A stretch of 36,397 bases of DNA from Oscillospiraceae bacterium (GCA_015067215.1 SVMW01000021.1:1-36397); one strand, 5' to 3'. Shown: positions 1 to 8,257, counted from the first letter of the stretch. Program-made: numbers and translations. Notes: generated by a model from the letters alone, not told the origin.

Positions 1-172
1 ACGCTTCACGCTCCCTTCTTCCCCAGTGGGGGAGGTCTGCAATTCCCGTCGAGACAAGAGCCTCCGATTAATATAAGTGTAGGATTAAAAACGACCACAT
101 TTTATCGCACAAGGCAGGAGTTTTTGAACAAACTTAACTACGCATAAATTATTATATGCGCTGAAAAACGGA
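1..172. other. Left-edge non-coding segment with possible structured RNA
   Basis: No gene was recognised here. The first ~80 bases hold complementary stretches. CTTCCCC and GGGGGAG flank a 3-base loop (about 18-36). GGAGG with GTCT (about 31-38) can pair with AGAC and CCTCC (about 51-65). The two pairings share the G-rich segment, so they are alternatives. The rest (about 66-172) is AT-rich, with a weak CGCATA/TATGCG inverted repeat that could help end the minus-strand DUF1292 transcript. The start of the segment lies outside the window, and no RNA family could be assigned. Confidence 0.3.
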
Positions 173-487
173 TTATTCTTCGCTTTCCATCATTTCTTCG
201 TATCTTTTTGTAAAGATGCCGCTGATTTCATAATATTCTTCGTCATCATCAACAACGTCAAATGTTTCAAGACCTTCTTCGTCTTCAGGACCTACGCGGA
301 AAAAGATGATTGTAGGGTCTTCTTCAAACGCTTTTGCAGGGTCTTCAAAATAAGGCACAACTGCAACATATGTTTCTTCGTTGTTTTCGAAGGAGTCGAT
401 AATTTCAAAGGAATGTTCATTGTTTTCTTCATCAACCAGAGTGATTATGGTTGGTGTATATTCTTCATTAAAATTGTTGTCCTGCAT
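173..487 (-). CDS. DUF1292 family protein (YrzB-like)
   Basis: A very acidic 104-residue protein, rich in Glu and Asp, with the compact beta pattern of DUF1292: ITLVDEENNEHSFEIID near the N-terminus, YVAVVPYFED in the middle and FFRVGPEDE towards the end. In Bacillota these small cytoplasmic proteins usually sit beside the Holliday-junction nuclease RuvX and a second small conserved gene. Their biochemical role is unknown, and the usual neighbours would lie off the left edge. The ATG at 487 is preceded by AGGAGG (493-498) at good spacing. A TTGACT/TAAAAT promoter lies upstream. The family call is by recalled motif and is fairly secure; no function is claimed. Confidence 0.8.
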   Translation of the reverse strand: MQDNNFNEEYTPTIITLVDEENNEHSFEIIDSFENNEETYVAVVPYFEDPAKAFEEDPTIIFFRVGPEDEEGLETFDVVDDDEEYYEISGIFTKRYEEMMESEE

Positions 488-535
488 TAGAACCTCCTAA
501 AAATTGAGCCACAGCATGTAGCTTACGTTACTGAT

Positions 536-564
536 ATTTTACAACAATTGAAAACGGCAGTCAA
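536..564 (-). promoter_or_regulatory. Sigma-A promoter of the DUF1292 gene
   Basis: Read on the minus strand: TTGACT (559-564), 17-bp spacer, TAAAAT (536-541). The distance to the start codon at 487 gives a leader of about 40 bases. Confidence 0.65.
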
Positions 565-663
565 CATTAGTTAAATTTTTTTACAAGTTTGCCATAATTT
601 GCTTATATAATATATAAAAAAGCAGAAGTTTAAAAAAATTACATATATTTTTGCTGCGTTATG

Positions 664-672
664 TGGTACAAT
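664..672 (+). promoter_or_regulatory. Possible extended -10 promoter of the cyclophilin gene
   Basis: TGG followed by TACAAT (667-672) matches an extended -10 element about 33 bases before the chosen ATG at 705. No good -35 was seen. An alternative pair is TTTACA (580-585) with TATATA (604-609), 18 bp apart. Confidence 0.35.
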
Positions 673-704
673 TAAATAGATATTTTTTCAGCGAGGTTAA
701 AGGT

Positions 705-1400
705 ATGAAAAGATTTTTTGCTTTGTTAACGGCGGTTATTGTCTGCATGGGGATGACAGCGTGTACTGCCAAAACAGTAAATTTAAGCAAGGTGGAATCG
801 GACGAAGTTCAGTTTGTGCAGCCATCAAGCGGAGATACTGTTGCCACAATTAAAACAGACAAAGGTGATATCAAGGTGGTGCTTTATCCTGAATATGCAC
901 CTCTGGCAGTTGAAAACTTTATCACTCACGCCCAAAACGGTTATTATGACGGCGTGATTTTTCACCGTGTGGTGGAAGATTTTGTAATCCAGACAGGGGA
1001 CCCTGAAGGTACAGGCTACGGCGGTGACAGCATCTGGAACCTGCCTTTCAGCGATGAGTTCAGCGATAATCTGCACCATTACACAGGTGCGCTTTCCATG
1101 GCAAACAGCGGTGAAGACACCAACAGAAGCCAGTTTTTTATCGTTACCTGTCAGCCGTCCACAACCATAACAGGCGAAGTTGCATCACTTATGGAACAGG
1201 CCGGATGGAGAAGTGAAGTTATTGAAACCTACAAGCAGTCAGGCGGCACGCCTAACCTTGACTACCGTCACACTGTGTTCGGTCAGGTTTATGAAGGCCT
1301 TGAAGTGGCTTTTGAAATAAGTTTTGCAAAGACAGACAGTCAGGAAAAACCAAAGGAAACTATTACTATTCAGTCTATAGAAGTTACCGTTTTGGAATAA
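705..1400 (+). CDS. Cyclophilin-type peptidyl-prolyl cis-trans isomerase, lipoprotein
   Basis: A 231-residue extracytoplasmic proline isomerase, expected to assist folding of exported proteins on the outer face of the membrane. Residues 1-20 form a lipoprotein signal peptide (MKRFFALLTAVIVCMGMTAC) with a lipobox ending at Cys20. A cyclophilin domain follows: the VENF helix region, FHRVVEDFVIQTGDP with the catalytic-type Arg, a GxGYGG-like loop, LSMAN and SQFFI. The reading frame can be opened upstream at a TTG (651), but the ATG at 705 starts a perfect signal peptide and has GAGG 7-8 bases before it, so it is preferred. A hairpin terminator follows the stop. The family assignment is strong; the natural substrates are unknown. 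Confidence 0.92.
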   Translation: MKRFFALLTAVIVCMGMTACTAKTVNLSKVESDEVQFVQPSSGDTVATIKTDKGDIKVVLYPEYAPLAVENFITHAQNGYYDGVIFHRVVEDFVIQTGDPEGTGYGGDSIWNLPFSDEFSDNLHHYTGALSMANSGEDTNRSQFFIVTCQPSTTITGEVASLMEQAGWRSEVIETYKQSGGTPNLDYRHTVFGQVYEGLEVAFEISFAKTDSQEKPKETITIQSIEVTVLE

Positions 1401-1407
1401 AATAAAC

Positions 1408-1458
1408 GCGGCAACAGCAATGTTTCCTAAAAAGGTTACATTTCTGGGCCGCTTTTTG
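1408..1458 (+). terminator. Intrinsic terminator after the cyclophilin gene
   Basis: GCGGC (1408-1412) pairs with GCCGC (1448-1452). The interior forms an imperfect second stem (AATGT..CCT with AGG..ACATT). A CTTTTTG tract follows directly. Its T-tract overlaps the candidate -35 of the next gene. Confidence 0.65.
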
Positions 1459-1484
1459 TTTCGTCACAGCTTACAGCATACTAA
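1456..1484 (+). promoter_or_regulatory. Candidate promoter of cls
   Basis: TTGTTT (1456-1461), 17-bp spacer, TACTAA (1479-1484). It is a weak match but is well placed about 20 bases before the cls start. Confidence 0.4.
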
Positions 1485-1505
1485 AATTTTCAGAAAGGTA
1501 TTCAG

Positions 1506-3044
1506 ATGCGAAAATTAATAAGATTTCTTTTTTCAAAGAGATTTGTTGCAATAGTGCTGGCTTTGTTCCAGATTACATTATTTTTTGTGCTTATCACAAG
1601 TTTCTATACAATCGGGCCTACAATCTATGTTACGATGACGATTATAAGCATCGGTGTGATGATGTACCTGTTTGAGCGCGACAATCTTAACCCGTCCTAC
1701 AAGCTGCTGTGGATTGTGGTTATGGTTGTGTTTCCTGTCAGCGGTGCCTTGTTTTATCTTTTGTGGGGCGATACAAAGCTTACCAAAAAACAGCAGCAGG
1801 AACTTGTTAAAATCCGTGATAACGCCTGGAAATATCACGATTCAAATGACGATGCAATTGCACAGCTTGAAAAACACGATGCAGGTCTTGCAAAACAGGC
1901 ACGTTTTTTAAATGAATTTGCAAAGGCAACGCCATATTACAATACTGCAACAAAATATTACCCTATGGGTGAAGACTTTTTTGAGGATTTTGTAAAAGAC
2001 CTTAAAAGCGCAAAAAAAACCATCTTTATGCACTATTTCATTATAGACGAAGGATATATGTGGGACACAATTCTTGAAGTGCTTAAAGAAAAAGTGAAGG
2101 AAGGCGTGGATGTACGCATTATATATGACGGCTTTGGCACACTTCTGACACTGCCGTCGGGCTACGACAGCACCTTAAACAGCTATGGCATAAAGGTCGG
2201 GGTGTTCAACCCTGTCAGATTCAGTCTGCATATCGGAGACTATCTTATGCTAAACCATCGTGACCACCGCAAAATCACGGTTATTGACTCTGACATAGGC
2301 TATGGCGGCGGCTTGAACATTGCCGATGAATATATCAACAAAATTGTGCGTTTCGGTGTGTGGAAGGACACCGCTTTCCGTATTGAGGGCGAGGCAGTTT
2401 ACGGCCTGTCAAGCACATTTATCCGTGCATGGCATATGGTTACCGGGGAATGCCTCAACTATGCAAACTACCGTCCTTCTGTTAAAAAGGCAAGCGACGG
2501 CATAGTTCAGCCTTACTTTGACACACCGCTGGATAAACTCAACATCTGTGAAAGCGCATATCTTGGGGTTATCAACAATGCAAAAAATTATGTTTATATA
2601 ACAACTCCTTATCTTGTTATCGACAACGAAATGATAACCAGTCTTTGTCTCGCCAGCCAGAGCGGAATAGATGTTAAAATTATGGTTCCCGGCATACCCG
2701 ACAAATGGTATGTTTACTATATTACACAAAGTTACTACCGTGTGCTGCTGGAAGCAGGGGTGGAAATTTACGAATACACACCGGGTTTTCTCCATGCCAA
2801 AATGTATGTAAGTGACGATATACAGGCAATTGTGGGCAGTGCGAATATGGATTTCCGCAGCATGTATCTGCATTACGAAAACTGCTGCAGTTTTTATGGC
2901 GGCAGCATGGTGCGGGAAGTTAAAAACGATTTTGAAAACACCCTTAAAGAATGCCGGAGAGTTACAATGGAACAGGTGAAAAAAACACCTCTGTGGAAAC
3001 GTGTTTTCCAGATTATGTTCCGTATATGGAGCCCTATGATGTAG
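1506..3044 (+). CDS. cls: Cardiolipin synthase (phospholipase D superfamily)
   Basis: A 512-residue membrane enzyme that condenses two phosphatidylglycerol molecules into cardiolipin and glycerol. Two hydrophobic segments near the N-terminus (about residues 12-32 and 34-56) and a third at about 66-86 (the PLDc_N region) anchor it. Two complete HKD catalytic motifs follow: HRKITVID with His254, Lys256 and Asp261, and HAKMYVSD with His430, Lys432 and Asp437. Each is followed by the usual small-residue segment (GYGGGLN and VGSANMD). Length and layout match bacterial Cls. The ATG at 1506 has GAAAGG about 7 bases upstream. It is flanked by its own weak promoter and a new promoter for ridA, so it is probably monocistronic. 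Confidence 0.93.
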   Translation: MRKLIRFLFSKRFVAIVLALFQITLFFVLITSFYTIGPTIYVTMTIISIGVMMYLFERDNLNPSYKLLWIVVMVVFPVSGALFYLLWGDTKLTKKQQQELVKIRDNAWKYHDSNDDAIAQLEKHDAGLAKQARFLNEFAKATPYYNTATKYYPMGEDFFEDFVKDLKSAKKTIFMHYFIIDEGYMWDTILEVLKEKVKEGVDVRIIYDGFGTLLTLPSGYDSTLNSYGIKVGVFNPVRFSLHIGDYLMLNHRDHRKITVIDSDIGYGGGLNIADEYINKIVRFGVWKDTAFRIEGEAVYGLSSTFIRAWHMVTGECLNYANYRPSVKKASDGIVQPYFDTPLDKLNICESAYLGVINNAKNYVYITTPYLVIDNEMITSLCLASQSGIDVKIMVPGIPDKWYVYYITQSYYRVLLEAGVEIYEYTPGFLHAKMYVSDDIQAIVGSANMDFRSMYLHYENCCSFYGGSMVREVKNDFENTLKECRRVTMEQVKKTPLWKRVFQIMFRIWSPMM

Positions 3045-3124
3045 TGGTGAGAAAAAATTTTAAGGCAAAAAGCATAAAAATGTTAATAAAAATATGTACT
3101 AATTGTAAAAGTTGGCAGTAAATA

Positions 3125-3153
3125 TTGAATTGCAGATAAAAAAATGTTATCAT
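3125..3153 (+). promoter_or_regulatory. Sigma-A promoter of ridA
   Basis: TTGAAT (3125-3130), 17-bp spacer, TATCAT (3148-3153). The start codon is about 60 bases beyond the predicted transcription start. Confidence 0.7.
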
Positions 3154-3222
3154 ATAGGTAACGTTAAACCATTGATAGAATGGTAATTATGCGACGAATT
3201 TAAAGAAAAGAGGATTACACCC

Positions 3223-3600
3223 ATGAACAAAGTAATTTATACAGACAAAGCACCTGCAGCAATCGGTCCATACAGCCAGGCAATTCTTGCAGGCAACACA
3301 TTGTACGTTTCCGGTCAGCTTCCAGTTAACCCAGCTACAGGCAACATCGATGCTGAAGACATTGCTGGTCAGGCTCGTCAGTCTCTCACAACAATCAAAC
3401 ACATTCTTGAAGAAGCAGGTTTCACACTTAACGATGTTGTTAAAACAACTTGCCTTCTCCACGATGTAAACGACTTTGCAGGCTTCAACGCAGTTTACGC
3501 TGAATTCTTCAACGAAAATAAACCTGCACGTGCATGCTTCGGTGGCAACGACCTTCCAAAAGGTGCTTTGATCGAAATCGAAGTTATCGCAGTTAAATAA
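3223..3600 (+). CDS. ridA: RidA family reactive imine/enamine deaminase
   Basis: A 125-residue cytoplasmic protein of the YjgF/YER057c/UK114 (RidA) family. Members form trimers and hydrolyse 2-aminoacrylate and related imines released by PLP enzymes, protecting those enzymes from damage. The full family pattern is visible: AIGPYSQA near the N-terminus, VSGQLP, the LEEAGF helix, and PARACFGGNDLPKGALIEIEV, which carries the conserved arginine and the IEIE ending. A GAGGA ribosome-binding site precedes the ATG. Codon choice (CCA for Pro, GCT for Ala, CGT for Arg) resembles that of the ribosomal protein genes in this window, suggesting high expression. It is monocistronic between a good promoter and a strong terminator. 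Confidence 0.92.
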   Translation: MNKVIYTDKAPAAIGPYSQAILAGNTLYVSGQLPVNPATGNIDAEDIAGQARQSLTTIKHILEEAGFTLNDVVKTTCLLHDVNDFAGFNAVYAEFFNENKPARACFGGNDLPKGALIEIEVIAVK

Positions 3601-3636
3601 TTTGACAATTTGTTAGTTAAAACCATTTAAAAAATT

Positions 3637-3668
3637 AACCGCTGTATTGCATAATACAGCGGTTTTTT
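3637..3668. terminator. Bidirectional terminator between ridA and the HAD gene
   Basis: A perfect 12-bp stem (3637-3648 with 3653-3664) has a GCAT loop and a T6 tract on the plus strand. A-rich sequence before the stem gives T residues on the minus strand. It can therefore end both ridA and the convergent HAD transcript. Confidence 0.9.
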
Positions 3669-3703
3669 GTTGTGCATGATAAGTTTGAAAACTGCCCGTA
3701 AAA

Positions 3704-4408
3704 CTAAAGGCTGTTTATAAATTCAATAAGTTTGTCAAAGCTGCCGTGGCTGTAAACGGAAATGTCCTTGCCACTGCGGTTGATAAGACAGTCGGTGAGC
3801 AGAAAGGTTTTCATGCCGAGCTGCTGTGTAACCATGTCTTCTTCAACATCATTGCCCACCATAACACATTCTTCTCCTTTAAGATTAAGCCGGGAAAGAA
3901 TCTGTCGGTAATATTCAAGGCTTGGCTTGCACCAGGAATAGTTTTCGTAGGTGGTGTACAGTGTGAAATCTTCAGGCTGCAGCCCTGCCCAGCGAATGCG
4001 GTTCTGTGTTGCAACGGCAGGGAATAGAGGGTTGGTTGCAAGAACAGCCTGCAGACCCTTGTTTTTAACCGCTTTTATAACATCCTTTGCCTGTTCATAG
4101 CTGCCGCAGATTTCCTTTACAGCAGCAAATTCGTTGTTGTAATAGTCTTCAAACAAAGCCATATCGTTGTAAACGCGGTCACCCAGCATTGAGGCAAAAG
4201 TCTGCCAGAATGCCTGTTCGTTGGTGCGGCTGCCATCGTTTTTCATCATAGCTTTTGTACCTGCCCATATTGCAGGGATAAAAGTGTCGGGATTGTAGCC
4301 GTAAGGCACAAGCTTTTTAGCAAGGGAGCCAAAATATGCTTTTATAAAATCTTCCTGGTCCATAGGCAAAAGTGTGCCGTCAAGGTCAAATAAAACTGCT
4401 TTTATCAT
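3704..4408 (-). CDS. HAD-superfamily hydrolase
   Basis: A 234-residue soluble phosphatase-type protein. Motif I is DLDGT (residues 8-12, nucleophile Asp8 and acid/base Asp10). A threonine/serine motif II lies in VLATN. Motif III is the lysine in WCKPS, and motif IV is VGNDVEED. It resembles the YjjG/phosphoglycolate-phosphatase-like group, but the substrate cannot be told from sequence. The frame stays open upstream to 4492, but that would overlap azlD and lacks a ribosome-binding site. The ATG at 4408 opens directly into the conserved beta strand MIKAVLFDLDGT and has AAAGGAT about 10 bases upstream. It lies 61 bases downstream of azlD and is probably in the same transcript. Confidence 0.87.
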   Translation of the reverse strand: MIKAVLFDLDGTLLPMDQEDFIKAYFGSLAKKLVPYGYNPDTFIPAIWAGTKAMMKNDGSRTNEQAFWQTFASMLGDRVYNDMALFEDYYNNEFAAVKEICGSYEQAKDVIKAVKNKGLQAVLATNPLFPAVATQNRIRWAGLQPEDFTLYTTYENYSWCKPSLEYYRQILSRLNLKGEECVMVGNDVEEDMVTQQLGMKTFLLTDCLINRSGKDISVYSHGSFDKLIEFINSL

Positions 4409-4469
4409 ATGTAAATCATCCTTTAAAAATACTGCAGATAATGTACCATAAAAATGTGAACAGAATAAG

Positions 4470-4781
4470 TTATATAAACAGATATAAGACAAAATCTGCT
4501 GCTATTGCACCGAGAACACAGACCATAACAGGGCATTTGAACCATGCAAGCAGTGCTGCAATACCACCACCCACAATGCCTATGGAAAGGTTGTTTGCAT
4601 CAGCGGTGAATACGCCCGGAATAATAAGGCTTGTCATTGCTGTGTAAGGGATAAGCTTTAAAAAACTTTCCATTCGTTTGCCAAACTTCATTTTGTCAAT
4701 AAAAGCGGCAGGCAGGGCGCGGGGGATATATGTCACGATGCCCATACCGATTATAATAATCCAGATTTTAACAGCACTCAT
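4470..4781 (-). CDS. azlD: AzlD family branched-chain amino acid exporter small subunit
   Basis: A 103-residue membrane protein with about four hydrophobic segments, including IWIIIIGMGIVTYIPRALP, which carries the conserved TYxPR-type motif. AzlD is the small partner of AzlC; together they export branched-chain amino acids (azaleucine resistance in Bacillus subtilis). The start is ambiguous. GGAGG is followed by an ATG only 3 bases away (4787) and by an in-frame ATG 9 bases away (4781); the second has the better spacing. Either start overlaps the end of azlC by 14-20 bases, which indicates translational coupling. Confidence 0.87.
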   Translation of the reverse strand: MSAVKIWIIIIGMGIVTYIPRALPAAFIDKMKFGKRMESFLKLIPYTAMTSLIIPGVFTADANNLSIGIVGGGIAALLAWFKCPVMVCVLGAIAADFVLYLFI

Positions 4782-5490
4782 CGGCATTGTCCTCCTTTTT
4801 ATCATCCAAATCCACAAAAAAGCTGCCGATAAAGGCACATATAAGGGTGGAGGCAATCAACGCCCAGCTGGAAGCCATAAACTGACACAGAATTGTGTTG
4901 CATACCGCTGTCATAACTGCAAGGACACAAAGCTTTGCATTGCCGCGCAGATTTGGCACAAGCAGACCGATAAACATTGCATAAAGGCTGACAGCAAGGC
5001 TTGCGGTAAGTATAGGCGGAAAAAGGTCGTTTGCCACAGCACCGATAAATGTGCCTGCAACCCAGCTTGGATATGTTGCACTTATAAGTCCAAAAAAGAA
5101 AGCTATGGTAAGGTTTTCCTCTTTTTCGGTTGAAAAGATGGCAAAGGATTCATCTGTAACCCCAAAAGCGGCAACTATTCTTGCGGCTTTGCTGCCGTCG
5201 GTCATTTTGTTCATTACAACGGTACTCATAATAATATGTCGCAGATTAAGCACAAAGGTTGCAATGATAATTGCAAGGATACCTGCCCCCTGTGCGTACA
5301 TACCGACACTCATCATCTGACTTGCACCGGCCAGAACAAAAAAGGACATACCGCAGGTCTGCAGTACCGTAAAACCTGCCTGACGTGCCATAACAGCAAA
5401 TGCAATACCAACGGGAACAAAGCCAAGGATAACGGGCACACCCGCTTTAAAGCCGTTTTTATACTGATTTTTAAAGTTGTTTTTGTCCAT
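4768..5490 (-). CDS. azlC: AzlC family branched-chain amino acid exporter large subunit
   Basis: A 240-residue polytopic inner-membrane protein. The N-terminal GFKAGVPVILGFVPVGIAFAVMA and the ASQ motif in LAGASQMMSVGM are typical of AzlC, as is LRHIIMS. A TYPSW motif lies in the second half, followed by further hydrophobic helices. With AzlD it forms a branched-chain amino acid efflux permease. The ATG at 5490 has CGGAG about 9-10 bases upstream. It is the first gene of an azlC-azlD-HAD cluster. The acidic, charged C-terminal tail (DDKKEDNADECC) is encoded over the azlD start. No regulator gene of the AzlB/Lrp type is adjacent. Confidence 0.9.
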   Translation of the reverse strand: MDKNNFKNQYKNGFKAGVPVILGFVPVGIAFAVMARQAGFTVLQTCGMSFFVLAGASQMMSVGMYAQGAGILAIIIATFVLNLRHIIMSTVVMNKMTDGSKAARIVAAFGVTDESFAIFSTEKEENLTIAFFFGLISATYPSWVAGTFIGAVANDLFPPILTASLAVSLYAMFIGLLVPNLRGNAKLCVLAVMTAVCNTILCQFMASSWALIASTLICAFIGSFFVDLDDKKEDNADECC

Positions 5491-5523
5491 AAATAAGACT
5501 CCGAAAAATAAAATCTATATTAT

Positions 5524-5551
5524 ATTTTATACAATCATATTAAAAATGCAA
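5524..5551 (-). promoter_or_regulatory. Promoter of the azlCD-HAD cluster
   Basis: Read on the minus strand: TTGCAT (5546-5551), 16-bp spacer, TAAAAT (5524-5529). A TATAAT lies 5 bp further downstream at larger spacing. Confidence 0.55.
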
Positions 5552-5564
5552 GGGCAGAGCAAAC

Positions 5565-5591
5565 AAAAAAAGGAGGCCGAGGCCTCCTTTT
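5565..5591 (-). terminator. Terminator after the DUF5695-like gene
   Basis: An 11-bp inverted repeat (5568-5578 with 5581-5591, core AGGAGGCC/GGCCTCCT) begins 9 bases after the stop. On the minus strand it runs into seven T residues. The central GA would open to a small loop. Confidence 0.85.
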
Positions 5592-5600
5592 GACTTTGTG

Positions 5601-8204
5601 CTATTCAAAAACAACTGTCTGTGTGCCGTCGGCAGTGATTGTAACAGCTTTGTCATTGCCATAGCCCGATTTTTCAAGGGTAACAGTTGCGTTACAGCTG
5701 TTGCCGTCAAGGTTTATTATCACTGCGGCTTTTCCGTTTTCAGTGTCAATTTCCACCTTTTCCAGTCTGCCGACATCGGTGGTGATGTGAACACGTTTTT
5801 CCTTGTCAACATAGTGGAAGCGGCGGTTTACACCATCATTGAGGTGCACTGTCCATTTGCTGCCGTCATTTTCAGCTTTGCCGCCAAGACAGGTCATACC
5901 GAACAGAGGGTCATCTGCAAGGATGGTTGAAGCACCGTGCAGATATCCGCAGAAACCAAGGTCGATTTCGCAGGAATAGTACCACGGACCAAAATGGTGC
6001 GGCTGCTGCAGCCAGGTTTCGCCAAGGAACAGCGGTTCAAAACCGCCGCTTGCAGCACCATCGTGCTCCTTGCCCGGGAAGTAATAGCCGTAATTGGTTT
6101 CGGCTGTGCCTGTGTTCATAAGTGCCCAGCTGCTCATAAGACTGCCGTAGCCCAGACGTAAGAATTCAAACGGGTCTGCAGCGTGATATAAAGCGTAGTC
6201 AAGAATGGACCAGCCGCCCATCTGTGACATATAGCTGAGGGTGTAGTGCACATTGTTGCCACGGTAGTCGCTGCCGTACCAGTAGTATGCAGGTTCCAGC
6301 ACGCCACGGCAGGAGACGTTGGATTTGTGCTGGTTTTCCATAAATTTAACAGCATTGCGGCTTTGTATGCGGTTGTCCCACGGGCTTGTAATTTTTTCGT
6401 TTACTGCCTGTTTCAGGGCGCGGTTTGCCAGCACATGGGTGGACTCAAACCCCGTTGTGTCAAAAGGATATTCAGACCCGAAAATGTCTGCATTTTTTTC
6501 GGTAAACTGATAAACCTTTCTGTCCCACAGCCGTTCAAGACGGGCTTTTTCAAACATCATACCTTCAGTTTCAAGGGCTTTCAGGATACCTTCAATGGCA
6601 TATTCGTTGTAAAGGCCTGTTTCAAAGGCACTCCAGCCTTCAATTTCCAGCGGAACGGTAAACATTGCCACAGCGGTGCGGTAAGCCCGTTTAAGGTATG
6701 TCAGGGAATCGTGTGTAAGCGGTGCGGCAGCATACTGTTTTTTAACACGGTAAAGGTTGTAATACATCATAAAGATGTGCGGATAGTCATATATTCGCCA
6801 TATGTGCAGCTTGCCTCTTAAGCCGTCGTCCTCACTTTCACGGTTGGTTTTCCAGTCAGGAATACCGTAAATTGCATAAGGGTATGGTTCTTCTTCGGTG
6901 CATTGCAGGCCGCCCCAGACAAAGTTTTCCACATATCTGTCCATTGCGGCAATTTCTGCATCATCAGGCATTTCTGCAAGTTTACCCGACAAAAATGCAG
7001 GTTTGGAAAGGCCCGGGTCGTCACAGCTTACCTCATAGATACGCCAGCCTTTTATTTTGTCGTAGTTGTCAGGCCCAAGCATAACAGCTGTTTCGTTGTT
7101 CCATTCTGCCAGCAGGCCGTTGTACCACAGGCTTTCATCATTGTGCTGATGGCTGGCTATAAATCTGCCGCGTTTGCGGATAAGTGTTTCCAGCGGTTCG
7201 GTAACAAAGAAATCAAGGTTGGTTTTATATCCGCGGCTGTCGGTCAGCCACAGGGTGTTTTCGCCAAGCTGTGTAAGAGTGAAGGAATAATAATGTTTTG
7301 TGCCGTCACATTTTACAGGGGGAATTTCCTTTCCGCAAGGGAATGTGAGTTTTACATCAGGCCATTTTGTGTCTGCCGCAAGGCTGATTTTATGGTCGCA
7401 AGGCACTGTCATACCCGGCAGCACCTGTATGTCAACAAGGCCGTTTTCCACAAATTTTCTGCGGGCATCATTGTTGTCCTGAGCCCAACAGAATTCAATG
7501 TTATAAACCGCTTTTTCACCCGGTTTCAGCTGTCTGCAGCTGGCTTCATAGCGTGGTTTTGCCCCCATTTCCACCGCTTCACGGCGGGCATTTTTTGAGT
7601 GTATATATGCGCAGAAAGCATGTTTTACATTCTGGTCACCGCCAACCATGCCATAGTATTCAAAGGCGGTGCTGTCTGCAGGATAAGCTATAAGCACAGG
7701 GCCGAAGCCGTCGCAGCGTTCAAACAGCAGATGGCTGCCGTGGCCCGCCACAAAATGATGACCCAGCACCTTGTCGGAAGCGGAAACACCCCAGTCAAAT
7801 TTAGTGTTGCATGGGAAAGGCAGGGCAAGGTCGGTAACGGTTACACAGCTGTCCGATGTATTGCACAGTTCAAGGCTCCACAGACATTTTTTGTCTGTAA
7901 GTGTATAAACTGAAACTGCTTTCAGCGGAAAGTTTTCGCTTTCGTAGTTTATAACTGCCTTTTTCTGCTGCATGGATGCGGAAAATTCAGGTTCGCCAAC
8001 AGCTTTGAAAGCGGAACCCACAGTGCCGTCTGTGGTTTCTGCAACTGCTTCAAAGGTGCCGAAAGCCATACCCGGATAAACAAATTCGGTATCACACTTT
8101 CCATAGGCGGATGCGGCAGGACGAAGGGAGGTGATAAAACCGTTTTCAAAGTCCAGACGGAAAGCACTGTTGTCAAATAATAATGTTTTTGCGGTTGTAC
8201 TCAT
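5601..8204 (-). CDS. Large cytoplasmic glycosidase-like protein, probable DUF5695
   Basis: An 867-residue protein with no signal peptide. The N-terminal half (about 1-340) is beta-rich and looks like a sugar-binding or galactose-mutarotase-like supersandwich. The middle and C-terminal part (about 345-760) is helical and rich in aromatic and acidic motifs: RGRFIASHQH, EEPYPYAIYGIPDW, WRIYDYPHI, WSAFETGLYNEY, GSEYPFDTTGFESTH and RGVLEPAYYWYGSDYRG. This suggests an (alpha/alpha)-barrel as in several glycoside hydrolase families. The pattern matches what I recall of DUF5695 (moderately sure). The substrate is unknown. The ATG at 8204 has a perfect AAGGAGG 6 bases upstream. It is monocistronic, with no transporter or sugar regulator adjacent. 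Confidence 0.65.
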   Translation of the reverse strand: MSTTAKTLLFDNSAFRLDFENGFITSLRPAASAYGKCDTEFVYPGMAFGTFEAVAETTDGTVGSAFKAVGEPEFSASMQQKKAVINYESENFPLKAVSVYTLTDKKCLWSLELCNTSDSCVTVTDLALPFPCNTKFDWGVSASDKVLGHHFVAGHGSHLLFERCDGFGPVLIAYPADSTAFEYYGMVGGDQNVKHAFCAYIHSKNARREAVEMGAKPRYEASCRQLKPGEKAVYNIEFCWAQDNNDARRKFVENGLVDIQVLPGMTVPCDHKISLAADTKWPDVKLTFPCGKEIPPVKCDGTKHYYSFTLTQLGENTLWLTDSRGYKTNLDFFVTEPLETLIRKRGRFIASHQHNDESLWYNGLLAEWNNETAVMLGPDNYDKIKGWRIYEVSCDDPGLSKPAFLSGKLAEMPDDAEIAAMDRYVENFVWGGLQCTEEEPYPYAIYGIPDWKTNRESEDDGLRGKLHIWRIYDYPHIFMMYYNLYRVKKQYAAAPLTHDSLTYLKRAYRTAVAMFTVPLEIEGWSAFETGLYNEYAIEGILKALETEGMMFEKARLERLWDRKVYQFTEKNADIFGSEYPFDTTGFESTHVLANRALKQAVNEKITSPWDNRIQSRNAVKFMENQHKSNVSCRGVLEPAYYWYGSDYRGNNVHYTLSYMSQMGGWSILDYALYHAADPFEFLRLGYGSLMSSWALMNTGTAETNYGYYFPGKEHDGAASGGFEPLFLGETWLQQPHHFGPWYYSCEIDLGFCGYLHGASTILADDPLFGMTCLGGKAENDGSKWTVHLNDGVNRRFHYVDKEKRVHITTDVGRLEKVEIDTENGKAAVIINLDGNSCNATVTLEKSGYGNDKAVTITADGTQTVVFE

Positions 8205-8248
8205 ATACAGCCTCCTTAACAGTAATTATCGGTAAGTTAACTGAAATT

Positions 8249-8257
8249 ATTGTAGCA
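8249..8257 (-). promoter_or_regulatory. Extended -10 promoter of the DUF5695-like gene
   Basis: On the minus strand TGC precedes TACAAT (8249-8254), an extended -10 element about 45 bases before the start codon. No convincing -35 was seen at 17 bp. Confidence 0.45.

Noticed and set aside
4409-4492. N-terminal extension of the HAD hydrolase
   Set aside because: It would overlap azlD, has no ribosome-binding site, and the conserved fold starts at the ATG at 4408.
6246-7598. Plus-strand open frames (191 and 231 residues) opposite the DUF5695-like gene
   Set aside because: They are antisense to an intact long gene, lack start signals, and their composition is typical of a shadow frame.
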